The notes beneath the pieces are model-generated. The model was not told the origin of the DNA, did no database searches, and worked only from the letters and a program-made list of their open reading frames with translations. Below, piece by piece: positions 44,232 to 53,427 of a stretch of 64,000 nucleotides of DNA (its first letter is position 1; the number at the start of each line of letters is the position of its first letter). Location of the stretch: assembly GCA_013140985.1 (NCBI GenBank), contig JABFRU010000007.1, positions 62,001-126,000 on the forward strand, given 5' to 3'. The translations under genes were made by a program, and so were the position numbers. Source of the stretch: Chitinophagaceae bacterium. GTDB taxonomy: Bacteria; Bacteroidota; Bacteroidia; Chitinophagales; Chitinophagaceae.

Positions 44232-45674
44232 TTAAAATTTACCAAACGGGCCTGCAAAATTTGTACTAAGTGTAGTTATCCGTTTATCTCCTTCGTACAA
44301 ACCTATCTGTAGTTTCATTTTCCGTGCAGTTACAAATTTTCTTGGCAGCACTATGAAAAATGAACCTGATGCCTGGTCCTCCTGTTTCAAATGAATATCA
44401 GTAGCGCCTACCAACTCAATTTTTCCCTCTTCTTTTGCACTGCCTTCAAGACGCAGTGTTACGGGAATATTTTTGAGTGTTTTATTAATTACTTTGATAT
44501 TAAAAAGGTTGGCAAGACTATCTGTTCCCCGTTCAATATACAATGTGCCCCTGGTACGGATGATCGTCCCGTCAATATCTTTACGGCTTATCAGTAATAA
44601 TGTGAGGATCCCTGTAAGAATGATCAATATTACCGTATAGAATTTCATCCGGCCTGTATAGCGTAATTTTTTCCCCTCAGAGATTCCATTCTCAGATGCA
44701 TAACGGATAAGACCTGTGGGACGGTGCACTGCTTCCATCATTTTATTGCAGGCATCAATGCAGGCAGTACAACCAACACATTCCATTTGTGTACCATTAC
44801 GGATATCAATACCGGTAGGACAAACTTTCACACACTGAAAGCAATCGATGCAGTCACCGGTATTTATTTCGGCAGTACCTGCTTTTTTATACTTGTCACG
44901 GGGCTCGCCTCTTTTATGATCATACGCAACGATCATAGAGTTCCTGTCGAGTAATACGCCTTGCAAACGTCCATATGGACATATCACAGTACAGACCTGT
45001 TCCCGGAAATAAGCATAAACGCCATAGAAGACTGCTGAAAAAATAATGATGGCCAGGAAGCCTACGATATGTTCACTTACCGGTTCGCTGATGATCTTTT
45101 TTAATTCATCCATTCCAATGATATAGGAAAGAAAAAAATTGGCGATAATAAACGATAAAAGAAAAAAAGAGAGATGCTTGGTTGTTTTTTTAATGACCTT
45201 CTCAGTATTCCAGGGGGCATTTTTCAATAATTTTTGTTTGGCTGCATCGCCTTCTATCAGGTATTCCACTTTCCGGAAAAGCATTTCCATGAAAATAGTT
45301 TGCGGGCAAACCCATCCGCAAAACAAACGACCGAATGCCGCCGTGAAAAGAACAATAAAGACAATAAAAGTCACCATTGTCAACCCGAAGATGAAAAAAT
45401 CCTGCGGCCAGAATATTTTACCAAAGATGATGAACTTACTTTCAGTGATATTGAAGAGGAACAAGGGCCTTCCATTCATCTTGATAAAAGGAAGAGTAAA
45501 GAACAATGCAAAAAAACCCCAACTGACCCAGGTACGGATATTATAAAAACGACCTTTGGGTTTTTGTGCAAATATCCAATTCCTTTTTCCTTTTGCATCA
45601 ACAGTGGCAATCCTGTCACGGAACGATTCTGCTACATCATCCTGTGTTTTCTTATCTGTGGGGGCTGGATTCAC
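44232..45674 (-). CDS. ccoG: Cytochrome c oxidase accessory protein CcoG (FixG/RdxA)
   Basis: 480 residues. Membrane helices in the first half carry GRLFCGWVCPQTIFMEMLFRKVE, and VCTVICPYGRLQG follows. The central polyferredoxin holds two [4Fe-4S] motifs (CIDCFQCVKVCPTGID and CVGCTACIDACN). A C-terminal immunoglobulin-like domain ends the protein. CcoG is a copper reductase used in building the CuB site of cbb3 oxidase. The length is normal. Confidence 0.93.
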   Translation of the reverse strand: MNPAPTDKKTQDDVAESFRDRIATVDAKGKRNWIFAQKPKGRFYNIRTWVSWGFFALFFTLPFIKMNGRPLFLFNITESKFIIFGKIFWPQDFFIFGLTMVTFIVFIVLFTAAFGRLFCGWVCPQTIFMEMLFRKVEYLIEGDAAKQKLLKNAPWNTEKVIKKTTKHLSFFLLSFIIANFFLSYIIGMDELKKIISEPVSEHIVGFLAIIIFSAVFYGVYAYFREQVCTVICPYGRLQGVLLDRNSMIVAYDHKRGEPRDKYKKAGTAEINTGDCIDCFQCVKVCPTGIDIRNGTQMECVGCTACIDACNKMMEAVHRPTGLIRYASENGISEGKKLRYTGRMKFYTVILIILTGILTLLLISRKDIDGTIIRTRGTLYIERGTDSLANLFNIKVINKTLKNIPVTLRLEGSAKEEGKIELVGATDIHLKQEDQASGSFFIVLPRKFVTARKMKLQIGLYEGDKRITTLSTNFAGPFGKF

Positions 45675-45690
45675 TTTGCGTTTTATTATT

Positions 45691-46866
45691 TCATGGCTGT
45701 AGTTTGCCAGCTGTAGTTTTTACAGTATCCGTAACTGGCTTTACAGGATTAGCTTCTTCTTTATACAACTCGCCCTGCGGGTCCCGGGGGTTGGCCGGTT
45801 TGGTCCCCTGCAGCGATCTCACATAACTTGTTAGCTGTGCCATCTGTTTGGGAGACAGATCATCTTTCCAGCTTCTCATTCCTTTACTGGTTCCGTATTT
45901 TATAGTCTTAAAAATATCTTTTATGCCGCCGCCATATAACCAATATTCATCAGTGAGATTTGGGCCTACTGCATTACCACCACCATCAGCACCGTGACAA
46001 GCCGTGCATTTTGAAGGGTCTGTGAAGATAGCCTTGCCTGCATTGATATCATCGGCGCTGGTCAGCAGTGTAACTGTATTTTCATCAACCGCTTCTCCTT
46101 TTCTCTTAAGGTACTCTTTGACTCTTATTTCTGCATTTGCTACAGATGTTTCGTATTCCTGTTTGCTTGAAGGACCTGTATGCGATACATGGAAACGCCA
46201 TAGATAGATCACTGCAAAGATTATAGTAACATAAAAACCATATAACCACCATGGCGGAAGACGGTTGTTCAATTCACGGATACCATCATAATCATGCCCA
46301 AGATCAAGATCTGCTTCCTGGCTCACAGGACGAAGTTTATTGAACCTGTCCCACCAGCTAAGACGATCGGCCCTGGCTATCTTTATTTCTTCAGGAGTCG
46401 CTGTTGCTGTAATTAATTTCTCTTTTTCCGTTCTTAATAAGAATTTAATATTGATAAGCATTGCTATGATAACAAGCAACTCAAGAAAAAGAATAACAGC
46501 CATCAGGTAAAATGTGGAGGAGTTCATACCCCCGATGGTCTTTGCAGTTGTAGCTGCCGTTTGAACTGTTTGATCCTGCGCTATTACAGCAGGAGCAATC
46601 AACATTGATAAAATGACCATTACACCGGCGGCCATCCCGCTATCCTTTGCTTTCTTCTTTTTTAGTTTTATTTCTGCAGCGCCGATTAGAATATTCGCCA
46701 ATATGCCTATGACTATCAGCAGCAATATCATTAGTACAATGAGCACAACTGCCAATGGGTTGCTGAATAACGAAGGTGAAGGTGGCCCCGCAGCAAACGC
46801 CGGTTGCAAAGCAAACAACAAAAATAAAACTACAAAGCTTATTATATATCTCATTTTATTTCGCAT
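45691..46866 (-). CDS. ccoP: cbb3 oxidase subunit III CcoP (single-heme form)
   Basis: 391 residues. Several N-terminal helices precede the CcoP helix (LPPWWLYGFYVTIIFAVIYLW, about 203-223). One cytochrome c domain follows with CTACH (287-291) and a later Met ligand. Proteobacterial CcoP has two hemes; the single-heme form with an extended N-terminal membrane part is the Bacteroidota version. It relays electrons to CcoO. An extra N-terminal hydrophobic region (about 37-95) may be a fused assembly helix pair. Confidence 0.92.
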   Translation of the reverse strand: MRNKMRYIISFVVLFLLFALQPAFAAGPPSPSLFSNPLAVVLIVLMILLLIVIGILANILIGAAEIKLKKKKAKDSGMAAGVMVILSMLIAPAVIAQDQTVQTAATTAKTIGGMNSSTFYLMAVILFLELLVIIAMLINIKFLLRTEKEKLITATATPEEIKIARADRLSWWDRFNKLRPVSQEADLDLGHDYDGIRELNNRLPPWWLYGFYVTIIFAVIYLWRFHVSHTGPSSKQEYETSVANAEIRVKEYLKRKGEAVDENTVTLLTSADDINAGKAIFTDPSKCTACHGADGGGNAVGPNLTDEYWLYGGGIKDIFKTIKYGTSKGMRSWKDDLSPKQMAQLTSYVRSLQGTKPANPRDPQGELYKEEANPVKPVTDTVKTTAGKLQP

Positions 46867-46892
46867 ACGAAAGAGTATTAACGTAGTTAGTT

Positions 46893-47054
46893 TTAATTAT
46901 CCAAAGGAATTTGACTTATTTTTTTAAAGTCTTTCTTTTTGGTTTTGAATACCCATGTCAGCATTACTAAAAAGAAAAGAAAGAAGATGGTCAGCGATAT
47001 CAATCCATAAATATCAACACCACTTACTTTTTCCAGGTAATTAATAAATTTCAT
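46893..47054 (-). CDS. ccoQ: CcoQ-like small subunit
   Basis: 53 residues from the ATG at 47052-47054 (MKFINYLEKVSGVDIYGLIS). One membrane helix (about LISLTIFFLFFLVMLTWVF) and a basic tail. The size, single helix and position between ccoNO (7 nt upstream) and ccoP identify it as the CcoQ-type stabilising subunit, though the sequence itself is not distinctive. Confidence 0.8.
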   Translation of the reverse strand: MKFINYLEKVSGVDIYGLISLTIFFLFFLVMLTWVFKTKKKDFKKISQIPLDN

Positions 47055-47061
47055 TTTTGGC

Positions 47062-49224
47062 TTATTTATTATTATCAGCAATTGGTTTTTGTTCCGCCTG
47101 AATATCCCTTCCTAAACGTTGCAGGTAAGCGATCAGTGCTATTATTTCTCTGTCTGAATTAGTTTCAATTTTATCTTTCTTCAGGTTGGCAGCAATTGAG
47201 TCTGCTTGCCTGGCAAGATCTGCATTGGCCATTTTATCATATCCTTTTGGATAAGGCACTCCTAATTTTTGCATAGCCCTGATCTTGGCCGGAGTAGTAG
47301 AAATATCAAGCTTGTCATCCAGCAACCAAATATATCTTGGCATGATAGAGCCGGGAGAAGTTAGCCGGGGATCATACATATGTGTATAATGCCATGAATC
47401 CGGTCTTTTATTTTTATCGGCGCCTTCTCGTGCCAGGTCGGGCCCGGTTCGCTTACTTCCCCATTGAAAAGGGTGATCATAAACAAACTCACCGGCTTTG
47501 GAATACTCACCATATCTCGCTACTTCATCCCTGAAAGGACGAATCATTTGCGAGTGACAGGTGTAGCAACCCTCTCTTACATAAATATCTCTTCCCTGCA
47601 ATTCAAGCGGTGTGTAAGGTTTTACACTGGCGATCGTTGGTACATTTGATTTTACAAGAAACGTCGGTATCATTTGCACCAAACCACCAATAGAAACAAG
47701 GATCAGGCTGGCTACCAGCATGGTTACCGGTTTTCTTTCAAGTATCCTGTGCCAATATTCCTTTTTAGCAGACGCTTGTTTTACCAAAGCAGGCGCTTCC
47801 GCTGCTTCATTAGGAATGAATTTCCCTTTTACAATTGTTTTGTAAATATTATACACCATGATTAATGCGCCGGTGAGATACAATGCACCACCAACGCTGC
47901 GGGCCACATACATGAACTTGATGTTGGTAACAGTCTGCATAAAATCAAACTTTAACACTCCTTCGGGAGTAAACTGTTTCCACATGATGCTTTGTTCAAA
48001 CCCTGCCCAGTACATCGGTACTGCATAAATAACAATACCGATTGTACCCAGCCAAAAGTGTGTAGTGGCTAATTTTTTTGAATATAGGTTTGTTCCCCAC
48101 ATCTTAGGGATCATATAATACAGGATAGCAAAGGCAAGGAAACCATTCCAGCCAAGGCCGCCGATATGAACATGCCCGATGGTCCAATCACTGAAGTGCG
48201 AAATAGCATTCACACTTTTTAAACTGAGTAATGGTCCCTCGAACGTAGCCATACCATAACAGGTAATGGCAACCACCATGAATTTTAAAACAGGATCCTC
48301 TCTTACCCTGTCCCATGCACCACGAAGTGTAAATAAACCATTCAGCATTCCACCCCAACTGGGAGCGATAAGCATAATAGAGAAAACAACACCGAGTGAT
48401 TGGGCCCAATCGGGCAATGCAGTATATAATAAATGGTGTGGGCCCGCCCATATATAGATAAATATCAACGCCCAAAAGTGAATGATGGAAAGTTTGTAAG
48501 AATAGATCGGCCTGTTGGCAGCTTTAGGAAGAAAATAGTACATCAATCCTAATACTGGTGTTGTAAGGAAGAATGCAACAGCATTATGCCCATACCACCA
48601 TTGCACCAGGGCATCCTGTACTCCTGCAAACCAACTGTAGCTGCCTGTAGCAGAATACGGTATTTCAATTGAACGAACAATATGCAACAAAGCTACTGTG
48701 ACCCATGTGGCGATATAAAACCAGATAGCAACGTATAAATGTTTTTCTCTTCTTTTGAGGATAGTGCCAAACATGTTAATGCCGAAAATTATCCATACCA
48801 GTGCAATAGCTATATCTATGGGCCATATCAGCTCGGCATACTCGGCGCCATTGGAAAGACCAAGTGGTAAAGTGATAGCTGCAGCGACAATGATGAGTTG
48901 CCATCCCCAGAAATGGATCCAGCTAAGCTTGTCACTGAACATTCTTGCTTTGCAAAGGCGTTGCAACGAATAATAGATGCCGGCAAATGAAGCATTCCCT
49001 ACAAATGCGAAAATGATCGCATTGGTGTGCAAGGGACGTAAGCGGCCAAAAGTAGTGGCGGCAAAATTCAAACTTGATTCAGGATAATAGATCTGTATTG
49101 CTACCCACAAACCCACGAGCATACCAACAATACCAAAAATGATTGTGGCATAACCAAAAGCCTTAACGATCTTATTATCGTAGTAAAATTTTTCAACTTG
49201 AACACCCGGAGCTGTTTCTTGCAT
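47062..49224 (-). CDS. ccoNO: cbb3 oxidase CcoN-CcoO fusion
   Basis: 720 residues. Residues 1-480 are the 12-helix catalytic subunit with conserved His blocks (RPLHTNAI, WYGHNAVAFFL, WAGPHHLLYTALPDW, IGHVHIGGLGWNGF) for the two b hemes and CuB. From about 500 a new helix starts CcoO, with the heme c motif CYTCHSQMIRPF and the conserved RTGPDLAREG and HYTHMYDPR blocks. The fusion of CcoN and CcoO is usual in Bacteroidota. It reduces O2 at low concentration and pumps protons. Confidence 0.96.
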   Translation of the reverse strand: MQETAPGVQVEKFYYDNKIVKAFGYATIIFGIVGMLVGLWVAIQIYYPESSLNFAATTFGRLRPLHTNAIIFAFVGNASFAGIYYSLQRLCKARMFSDKLSWIHFWGWQLIIVAAAITLPLGLSNGAEYAELIWPIDIAIALVWIIFGINMFGTILKRREKHLYVAIWFYIATWVTVALLHIVRSIEIPYSATGSYSWFAGVQDALVQWWYGHNAVAFFLTTPVLGLMYYFLPKAANRPIYSYKLSIIHFWALIFIYIWAGPHHLLYTALPDWAQSLGVVFSIMLIAPSWGGMLNGLFTLRGAWDRVREDPVLKFMVVAITCYGMATFEGPLLSLKSVNAISHFSDWTIGHVHIGGLGWNGFLAFAILYYMIPKMWGTNLYSKKLATTHFWLGTIGIVIYAVPMYWAGFEQSIMWKQFTPEGVLKFDFMQTVTNIKFMYVARSVGGALYLTGALIMVYNIYKTIVKGKFIPNEAAEAPALVKQASAKKEYWHRILERKPVTMLVASLILVSIGGLVQMIPTFLVKSNVPTIASVKPYTPLELQGRDIYVREGCYTCHSQMIRPFRDEVARYGEYSKAGEFVYDHPFQWGSKRTGPDLAREGADKNKRPDSWHYTHMYDPRLTSPGSIMPRYIWLLDDKLDISTTPAKIRAMQKLGVPYPKGYDKMANADLARQADSIAANLKKDKIETNSDREIIALIAYLQRLGRDIQAEQKPIADNNK

Positions 49225-49226
49225 AA

Positions 49227-49394
49227 TTATTTTTTTGTTGGAGTGGATTGAGTTGGTTTATCATCGAAAAGTATTCTTGAAGCCGGTGAGTAGTCATCTT
49301 CGAACTGGCCTGACTTAACACCCCACAGGAAGGCTGCCAGGAAAAGTGCAGCTACAGAAATACTTGCTGCTAATAGAATGATGATCACACTCAT
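49227..49394 (-). CDS. ccoS: cbb3 oxidase assembly protein CcoS
   Basis: 55 residues from the ATG at 49392-49394 (MSVIIILLAASISVAALFLAAF). A start at 49430 would add 12 residues but would overlap the predicted promoter. A single helix is followed by GVKSGQFEDDYSPASRILFD, the signature of CcoS, which is needed for cofactor insertion in CcoN. It lies 2 nt upstream of ccoNO, making it the first gene of the oxidase operon. Confidence 0.92.
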   Translation of the reverse strand: MSVIIILLAASISVAALFLAAFLWGVKSGQFEDDYSPASRILFDDKPTQSTPTKK

Positions 49395-49464
49395 ATCTTC
49401 AATTATGGCGGTAAAAATATTCCCGGGCAAATGGCCAGAAGATAACAGGCATCAAGCCAAAAAC

Positions 49465-49476
49465 TGATTTTAATCA
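49465..49476 (-). promoter_or_regulatory. FixK/FNR-like box of the ccoS-ccoNOQP operon
   Basis: TGATTTTAATCA inside an 18-bp perfect palindrome (49462-49479, AACTGATT-TT-AATCAGTT). The -7-like element TATTTTTA (complement of 49412-49419), one mismatch, lies exactly 45 nt downstream on the minus strand, 17 nt before the ccoS ATG. Confidence 0.8.
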
Positions 49477-49490
49477 GTTGGAAAACAATT

Positions 49491-51884
49491 CTAAAGTTTT
49501 AGCCTGCGGGCCAGCAGGTTACTGCTGCCGAAAGTTATCACCAGGATGCTGAGGGAACTGGCGGGCATCAGGATGGCAGCTATAAGAGGAGACAATGCTC
49601 CCTGTACAGCAAAATACAATCCTATAATATTATATACAATGGATAATACGAAACTGGTGGTAACAATATTTTTGTTAGCGCTGCAAAGCCGGATGAATTT
49701 TGTAAGTCGTGGCAATTGTTTCGCCTCAATGATAGCATCACTGGCGGGTGTGAAATTATTGGTTTGCTCAGCAACGGCAATACCGATATCGCTTTGCTTT
49801 AATGCTCCTGCATCATTGAGTCCGTCGCCGATCATCATCACCTTGTTTCCTTTTTGCTGCAAATACTGAATATATCTCAGTTTATCTTCAGGCTTTTGAT
49901 AAAACCGGAGTGTAACATTGTTACCCATCATTTTTTTAAGATTTTCCTTTTCCGCTTCGTTATCGCCTGATAGAACAGATAAATGATAATTGTTCTTCAA
50001 CCCGGATAATAATGTTGTTATATCATCCCGGTAATGATTCTTAAAAAGAAAAAAACCCTGTGTCTTATTTTCAAAGCTGACAAAAATAGCGGTCCCTAAC
50101 CGGCGATCTACCTGGCCGGTCACAAAATGATAAGAGCCTATTTTCAGCAGATCCTCTCCTGCAAAACCTTCGATACCCTCCCCTGCTGTTTCCTTAAACC
50201 CGATAACATCTAATTTTTTTGTTTGCCCAATATGCCGGCTCAGTGCTTTACTGAGCGGATGAGAAGAACAGGCGGCCAAAGCGGCCACCTGTTGAAGTTG
50301 ATAAGCAGTAAGCATGGTTCCGCTATAGGATATATCCTGGAACTGGGTGCTGGTCAATGTACCCGTTTTGTCAAAGACAATATGTGTTGTGCCGGCAATA
50401 TCTTCGATCGTTTGTGCATTGCGCAGGTAAAATTTGTTACGGCTGAGTATCTGTAAAATGTTTCCATTGGTAAATGTGTTGGACAACAATAAAGCACAGG
50501 GACAAGCAATGATAAAAATAGCTGTGACGGCGGGCCATAATCTTTCCTGGTCATGAACCATCCAATATATAGCAGTGCCGGCCGCAATGGCAAAAACAAT
50601 ATAGGTGAAATAACGGCTTAACAAATGAACGAAAGAGGTATTTGATTTTTCCTTTTTATTTTTCAACTCTTCCCTGTTCCATAATTGTGTAAGATAACTT
50701 TGTGCCACTTCTTTTACCACCAGTATCTCAATATTGCCTTCGGTTTGTTTGCCCCCTGCATAGACCAGTTCGCCCACTTCTTTTAGTATGGGAACAGATT
50801 CGCCGGTAACAAAACTATAATCAATAAATGCTTTGCCTCTTGTCAATATTCCGTCGGCGGGGATCAACTCTTCATTATGAATAAGCAACGTGTTGCCGGG
50901 CTTAATATCCGGCAAGGCAGTTGGGATCTCTTTTCCCTCAGTAAGAACAGAAACAGCCACCGGGAAATAAGAAGTATAATCTCTTTCAAAAGAAAGCTGG
51001 CGGTATGTTTTGTCCTGCAATATTCTTCCTGCCAGCATAAAAAAAACAATGCCTGTCATTGAATCAAAATAACCCCCGCCGGAGCCATCTATCACTTCCC
51101 ATGCGCTGCGGATAAATGTAATAATGATAGCCAAAGCAATGGGCGCATCTATATTCAGGAATTTATGTTTCAGGCTTTTCCAGGATGATTCATAAAATGG
51201 CTGAGCAGAGTAAAGCAATACAGGGATTGCCAGCAAAAAATTGATCCAGCGAAAACTATTACGAAGCGCTGTTTCGGTAGCATCGATACCCAGGTATTCC
51301 GGAAAACTCATCAGCATGATATTTCCAAAACAAAAGCCTGCAATACCCAGTTTGAATACCATTCCCTTATTGATAGCCGGTCTTTTTTGATCAAGATCAT
51401 TGAGACTGATATATGGCTCATACCCAATACTGGCAAGCGTTTCAACCACATCCTGGAGCGATATTTTTTGCACTGAATAAACAACAGCCACTTCTTTGCG
51501 GATAAAATTCACTTTACTGGAAATGATATTTTCATCAAGACGGTGGAGATTTTCAAGGAGGTAAAGACAGGAACTGCAATGCATCTGCGGCAGGTAAAAA
51601 GTAACATGGGCCTGTACTTCGTCCTGGAAACTGATAAGCCGGGATTGTATCTTTTTATCTGACAGGAAATCAAATTTTCCCTTTCTTATTTTACTTCGCT
51701 GATTGATCCCCGGGTTTTTATTCAGGTCGTAGTAATCGCACAACTCATTTTGATCCAGTATCTGGAACACCATTTTGCAACCTTCGCAGCAAAATTTTTT
51801 CTTGCCAATCGCTATATTATTATCGGGGCAGTTCTCCCCGCAATGATAGCAATGGGTCGCTTCAGCGATTGATGGTGCATTCAT
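49491..51884 (-). CDS. ccoI: Copper-translocating P-type ATPase CcoI (FixI)
   Basis: 797 residues. The N-terminal Cys-rich motif (CYHCGENC and CCEGC, residues 12-36) typical of CcoI/FixI is followed by a heavy-metal domain with HCSSC. The ATPase core has the membrane CPC in IIACPCALLLS, phosphorylation site DKTGTLT, TGES in the actuator and MIGDGLNDAGAL. It exports Cu(I) towards the periplasmic side for CuB assembly in cbb3 oxidase. It is transcribed from its own promoter 96 nt before ccoS. Confidence 0.94.
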   Translation of the reverse strand: MNAPSIAEATHCYHCGENCPDNNIAIGKKKFCCEGCKMVFQILDQNELCDYYDLNKNPGINQRSKIRKGKFDFLSDKKIQSRLISFQDEVQAHVTFYLPQMHCSSCLYLLENLHRLDENIISSKVNFIRKEVAVVYSVQKISLQDVVETLASIGYEPYISLNDLDQKRPAINKGMVFKLGIAGFCFGNIMLMSFPEYLGIDATETALRNSFRWINFLLAIPVLLYSAQPFYESSWKSLKHKFLNIDAPIALAIIITFIRSAWEVIDGSGGGYFDSMTGIVFFMLAGRILQDKTYRQLSFERDYTSYFPVAVSVLTEGKEIPTALPDIKPGNTLLIHNEELIPADGILTRGKAFIDYSFVTGESVPILKEVGELVYAGGKQTEGNIEILVVKEVAQSYLTQLWNREELKNKKEKSNTSFVHLLSRYFTYIVFAIAAGTAIYWMVHDQERLWPAVTAIFIIACPCALLLSNTFTNGNILQILSRNKFYLRNAQTIEDIAGTTHIVFDKTGTLTSTQFQDISYSGTMLTAYQLQQVAALAACSSHPLSKALSRHIGQTKKLDVIGFKETAGEGIEGFAGEDLLKIGSYHFVTGQVDRRLGTAIFVSFENKTQGFFLFKNHYRDDITTLLSGLKNNYHLSVLSGDNEAEKENLKKMMGNNVTLRFYQKPEDKLRYIQYLQQKGNKVMMIGDGLNDAGALKQSDIGIAVAEQTNNFTPASDAIIEAKQLPRLTKFIRLCSANKNIVTTSFVLSIVYNIIGLYFAVQGALSPLIAAILMPASSLSILVITFGSSNLLARRLKL

Positions 51885-51897
51885 TAGCTGCTAAAAT

Positions 51898-51919
51898 AGC
51901 CCGGCAAAACCGCCGGGCT
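51898..51919 (-). promoter_or_regulatory. GC-rich perfect hairpin just before ccoI
   Basis: AGCCCGGC (51898-51905) and GCCGGGCT (51912-51919), an 8-bp perfect stem with a 6-nt loop. It ends 13 nt from the ccoI ATG. It lies between the FixK-like box and the predicted -7 element, so it may be DNA structure rather than a leader RNA. If transcription starts further upstream it could block translation or end transcription. Confidence 0.5.
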
Positions 51920-51943
51920 GGTGACCATTCTCAAAGAAAAATG

Positions 51944-51955
51944 TGATTAAAGTCA
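51944..51955 (-). promoter_or_regulatory. FixK/FNR-like box of ccoI
   Basis: TGATTAAAGTCA. The -7-like element TATTTTAG (complement of 51891-51898), one mismatch, lies exactly 45 nt downstream on the minus strand and only 6 nt before the ccoI ATG, which predicts an almost leaderless mRNA. Confidence 0.65.
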
Positions 51956-52002
51956 TCCCCCGGAGAAAAGTTTTTACCCGTATTGAATATTATCTCCACA
52001 AC

Positions 52003-52014
52003 TGATCTTAATCA
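52003..52014 (+). promoter_or_regulatory. FixK/FNR-like box of ric
   Basis: TGATCTTAATCA (half-sites TGAT and ATCA perfect). A -7-like element TTTCTTTG (52038-52045), one mismatch, lies exactly 23 nt downstream, 30-33 nt before the ric start. Confidence 0.7.
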
Positions 52015-52078
52015 TCTTTTTTTATTGGCCATCTCCTTTTCTTTGAAACTTAGAATAATAAAATGCTTTTTTTAAATG

Positions 52079-52810
52079 ATGATTGATAGAAAATCGTTCG
52101 TATCTGATATTGTAGCACAGGATTACCGCACAGCAGATGTTTTTCGCCGGCATGATATCACTTATTGTTGCGGGGGTAAATGGCCATTGGATATGGCTTG
52201 TGAGCTGCGGGGATTAGATGCCGATAAAATAAAAACCGAGCTTGAAGCGGCTACCCGGACTATTACGATCCCTCATTTGATCGACTTTAATAACTGGAAT
52301 ATTGATTTTCTCACCAATTATATTGTTGAGATACATCACAACTATTTAAAGACATCGTTACCGCTGACACACAAAATGCTGGAAGAGTTTGTAGAAGAGC
52401 ATCGGAAAAAATTTTCTCATCTTGATGAACTGGAGCTCAAGTTTACCGCTCTTGTCAAGCAGCTTCATTCTTCCATTTCAAAGGAAGAAGAAACATTGTT
52501 TCCATATATAAGGCAGATCGTACATGCACAAAATGCTAAGGAGCCCTATGCTGCCCTGCTGGTACGTACCCTTCGCAAACCGGTTGAAGGAGTAATGAGC
52601 AATGGTCATAACAGGATCAATGATCTTATCATGGAGATCCGGCACCTGACCAATTCGTATAATCCACCGGAAAATGTTTGCACCAGCCATAAGGTGGTGA
52701 TAGCAAAATTGAAAGAATTAGACAATGACCTTGTACAACATTTATATCTTGAACAATCAGTTCTATTTCCCAGGGTGTCGGCTATCGAGAAAGAATTACT
52801 TGGTTACTAA
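52079..52810 (+). CDS. ric: Di-iron iron-sulfur-cluster repair protein RIC (ScdA/YtfE)
   Basis: About 243 residues; ATGs at 52076 and 52079 are adjacent. The N-terminal DUF542 region has RRHDITYCCGGKWPLD (the CCGG block). A hemerythrin-like four-helix domain has ligands in VEIHHNYLKTSLP, HSSISKEEETLFPYI, GHNRINDLI and YLEQSVLFPRV. RIC proteins repair Fe-S clusters damaged by NO or oxidants. This fits a cell that handles N2O and runs Fe-S enzymes such as the nearby serine lyase. Confidence 0.92.
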   Translation: MIDRKSFVSDIVAQDYRTADVFRRHDITYCCGGKWPLDMACELRGLDADKIKTELEAATRTITIPHLIDFNNWNIDFLTNYIVEIHHNYLKTSLPLTHKMLEEFVEEHRKKFSHLDELELKFTALVKQLHSSISKEEETLFPYIRQIVHAQNAKEPYAALLVRTLRKPVEGVMSNGHNRINDLIMEIRHLTNSYNPPENVCTSHKVVIAKLKELDNDLVQHLYLEQSVLFPRVSAIEKELLGY

Positions 52811-52941
52811 AAAATTTCTGCATGAAAACGACAAAGGCCTGGGCTATTTACTGAAAACATATATGCTTCCTGTTTTTGTCACAGGAACCCGGAAAGTGAT
52901 AGGCTATTTTAAAGGCATATCGGGCATTTAAAATAAAAATC

Positions 52942-53415
52942 ATGTTTGGGAAACTGAATAAAGAAGAAATTGAAGAAGTCATCAAACGCCAGTTATTCGG
53001 GCGAATAGGCTGCTATACTGATGGGCTTGTATATGTCGTACCCGTTAGTTATGCCTATGAAGACCCTTATATTTACGGATACACTTTTGAAGGAATGAAA
53101 ATAGATATGCTCCGGAAAAATCCATCTATCTGCTTCCAGATAGATGACACAAAGAATTTAGCCAATTGGAAAAGCATTATAGCATGGGGAGAATTTGAAG
53201 AGTTGGTTGATACGACAGGTCGTAACCATGCTTTGCAAAAACTGGAGGAACGGGTACTCCCGATCATTAACAGCGAAACCATGCATGTCTCACCGATCTG
53301 GCCTTTTTCCACCAACAACCCGGATGCTTTAAAAGGGATCGTTTTTCGTATCCGTTTAAAAGAGAAAACAGGCCGGTTTGAAAAAAGCCCAGATAGTATT
53401 TTTTATGCGACCTGA
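52942..53415 (+). CDS. Pyridoxamine-5'-phosphate-oxidase-like flavin protein, copy 1
   Basis: 157 residues with the split-barrel flavin fold of the Pyridox_ox_2/NimA group: LFGRIGCYTDGLVYVVPVSYAYEDPYIYGYTFEGMKIDMLRKNPSICFQID. It is cytosolic and probably binds FMN or F420/heme. The sequence is paralogous to the gene at 54296-54751. The 131 nt between ric and this gene contains no convincing gene. Its start is 131 nt after the ric stop, so it may be read from the ric promoter. Confidence 0.82.
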   Translation: MFGKLNKEEIEEVIKRQLFGRIGCYTDGLVYVVPVSYAYEDPYIYGYTFEGMKIDMLRKNPSICFQIDDTKNLANWKSIIAWGEFEELVDTTGRNHALQKLEERVLPIINSETMHVSPIWPFSTNNPDALKGIVFRIRLKEKTGRFEKSPDSIFYAT

Positions 53416-53427
53416 CACCGATACTTA

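Noticed and set aside
52811-52941. A small gene between ric and the first flavin protein
   Set aside because: The ATG at 52822 gives only about 10 codons. The other open frame has no start of its own after ric and no recognisable domain.
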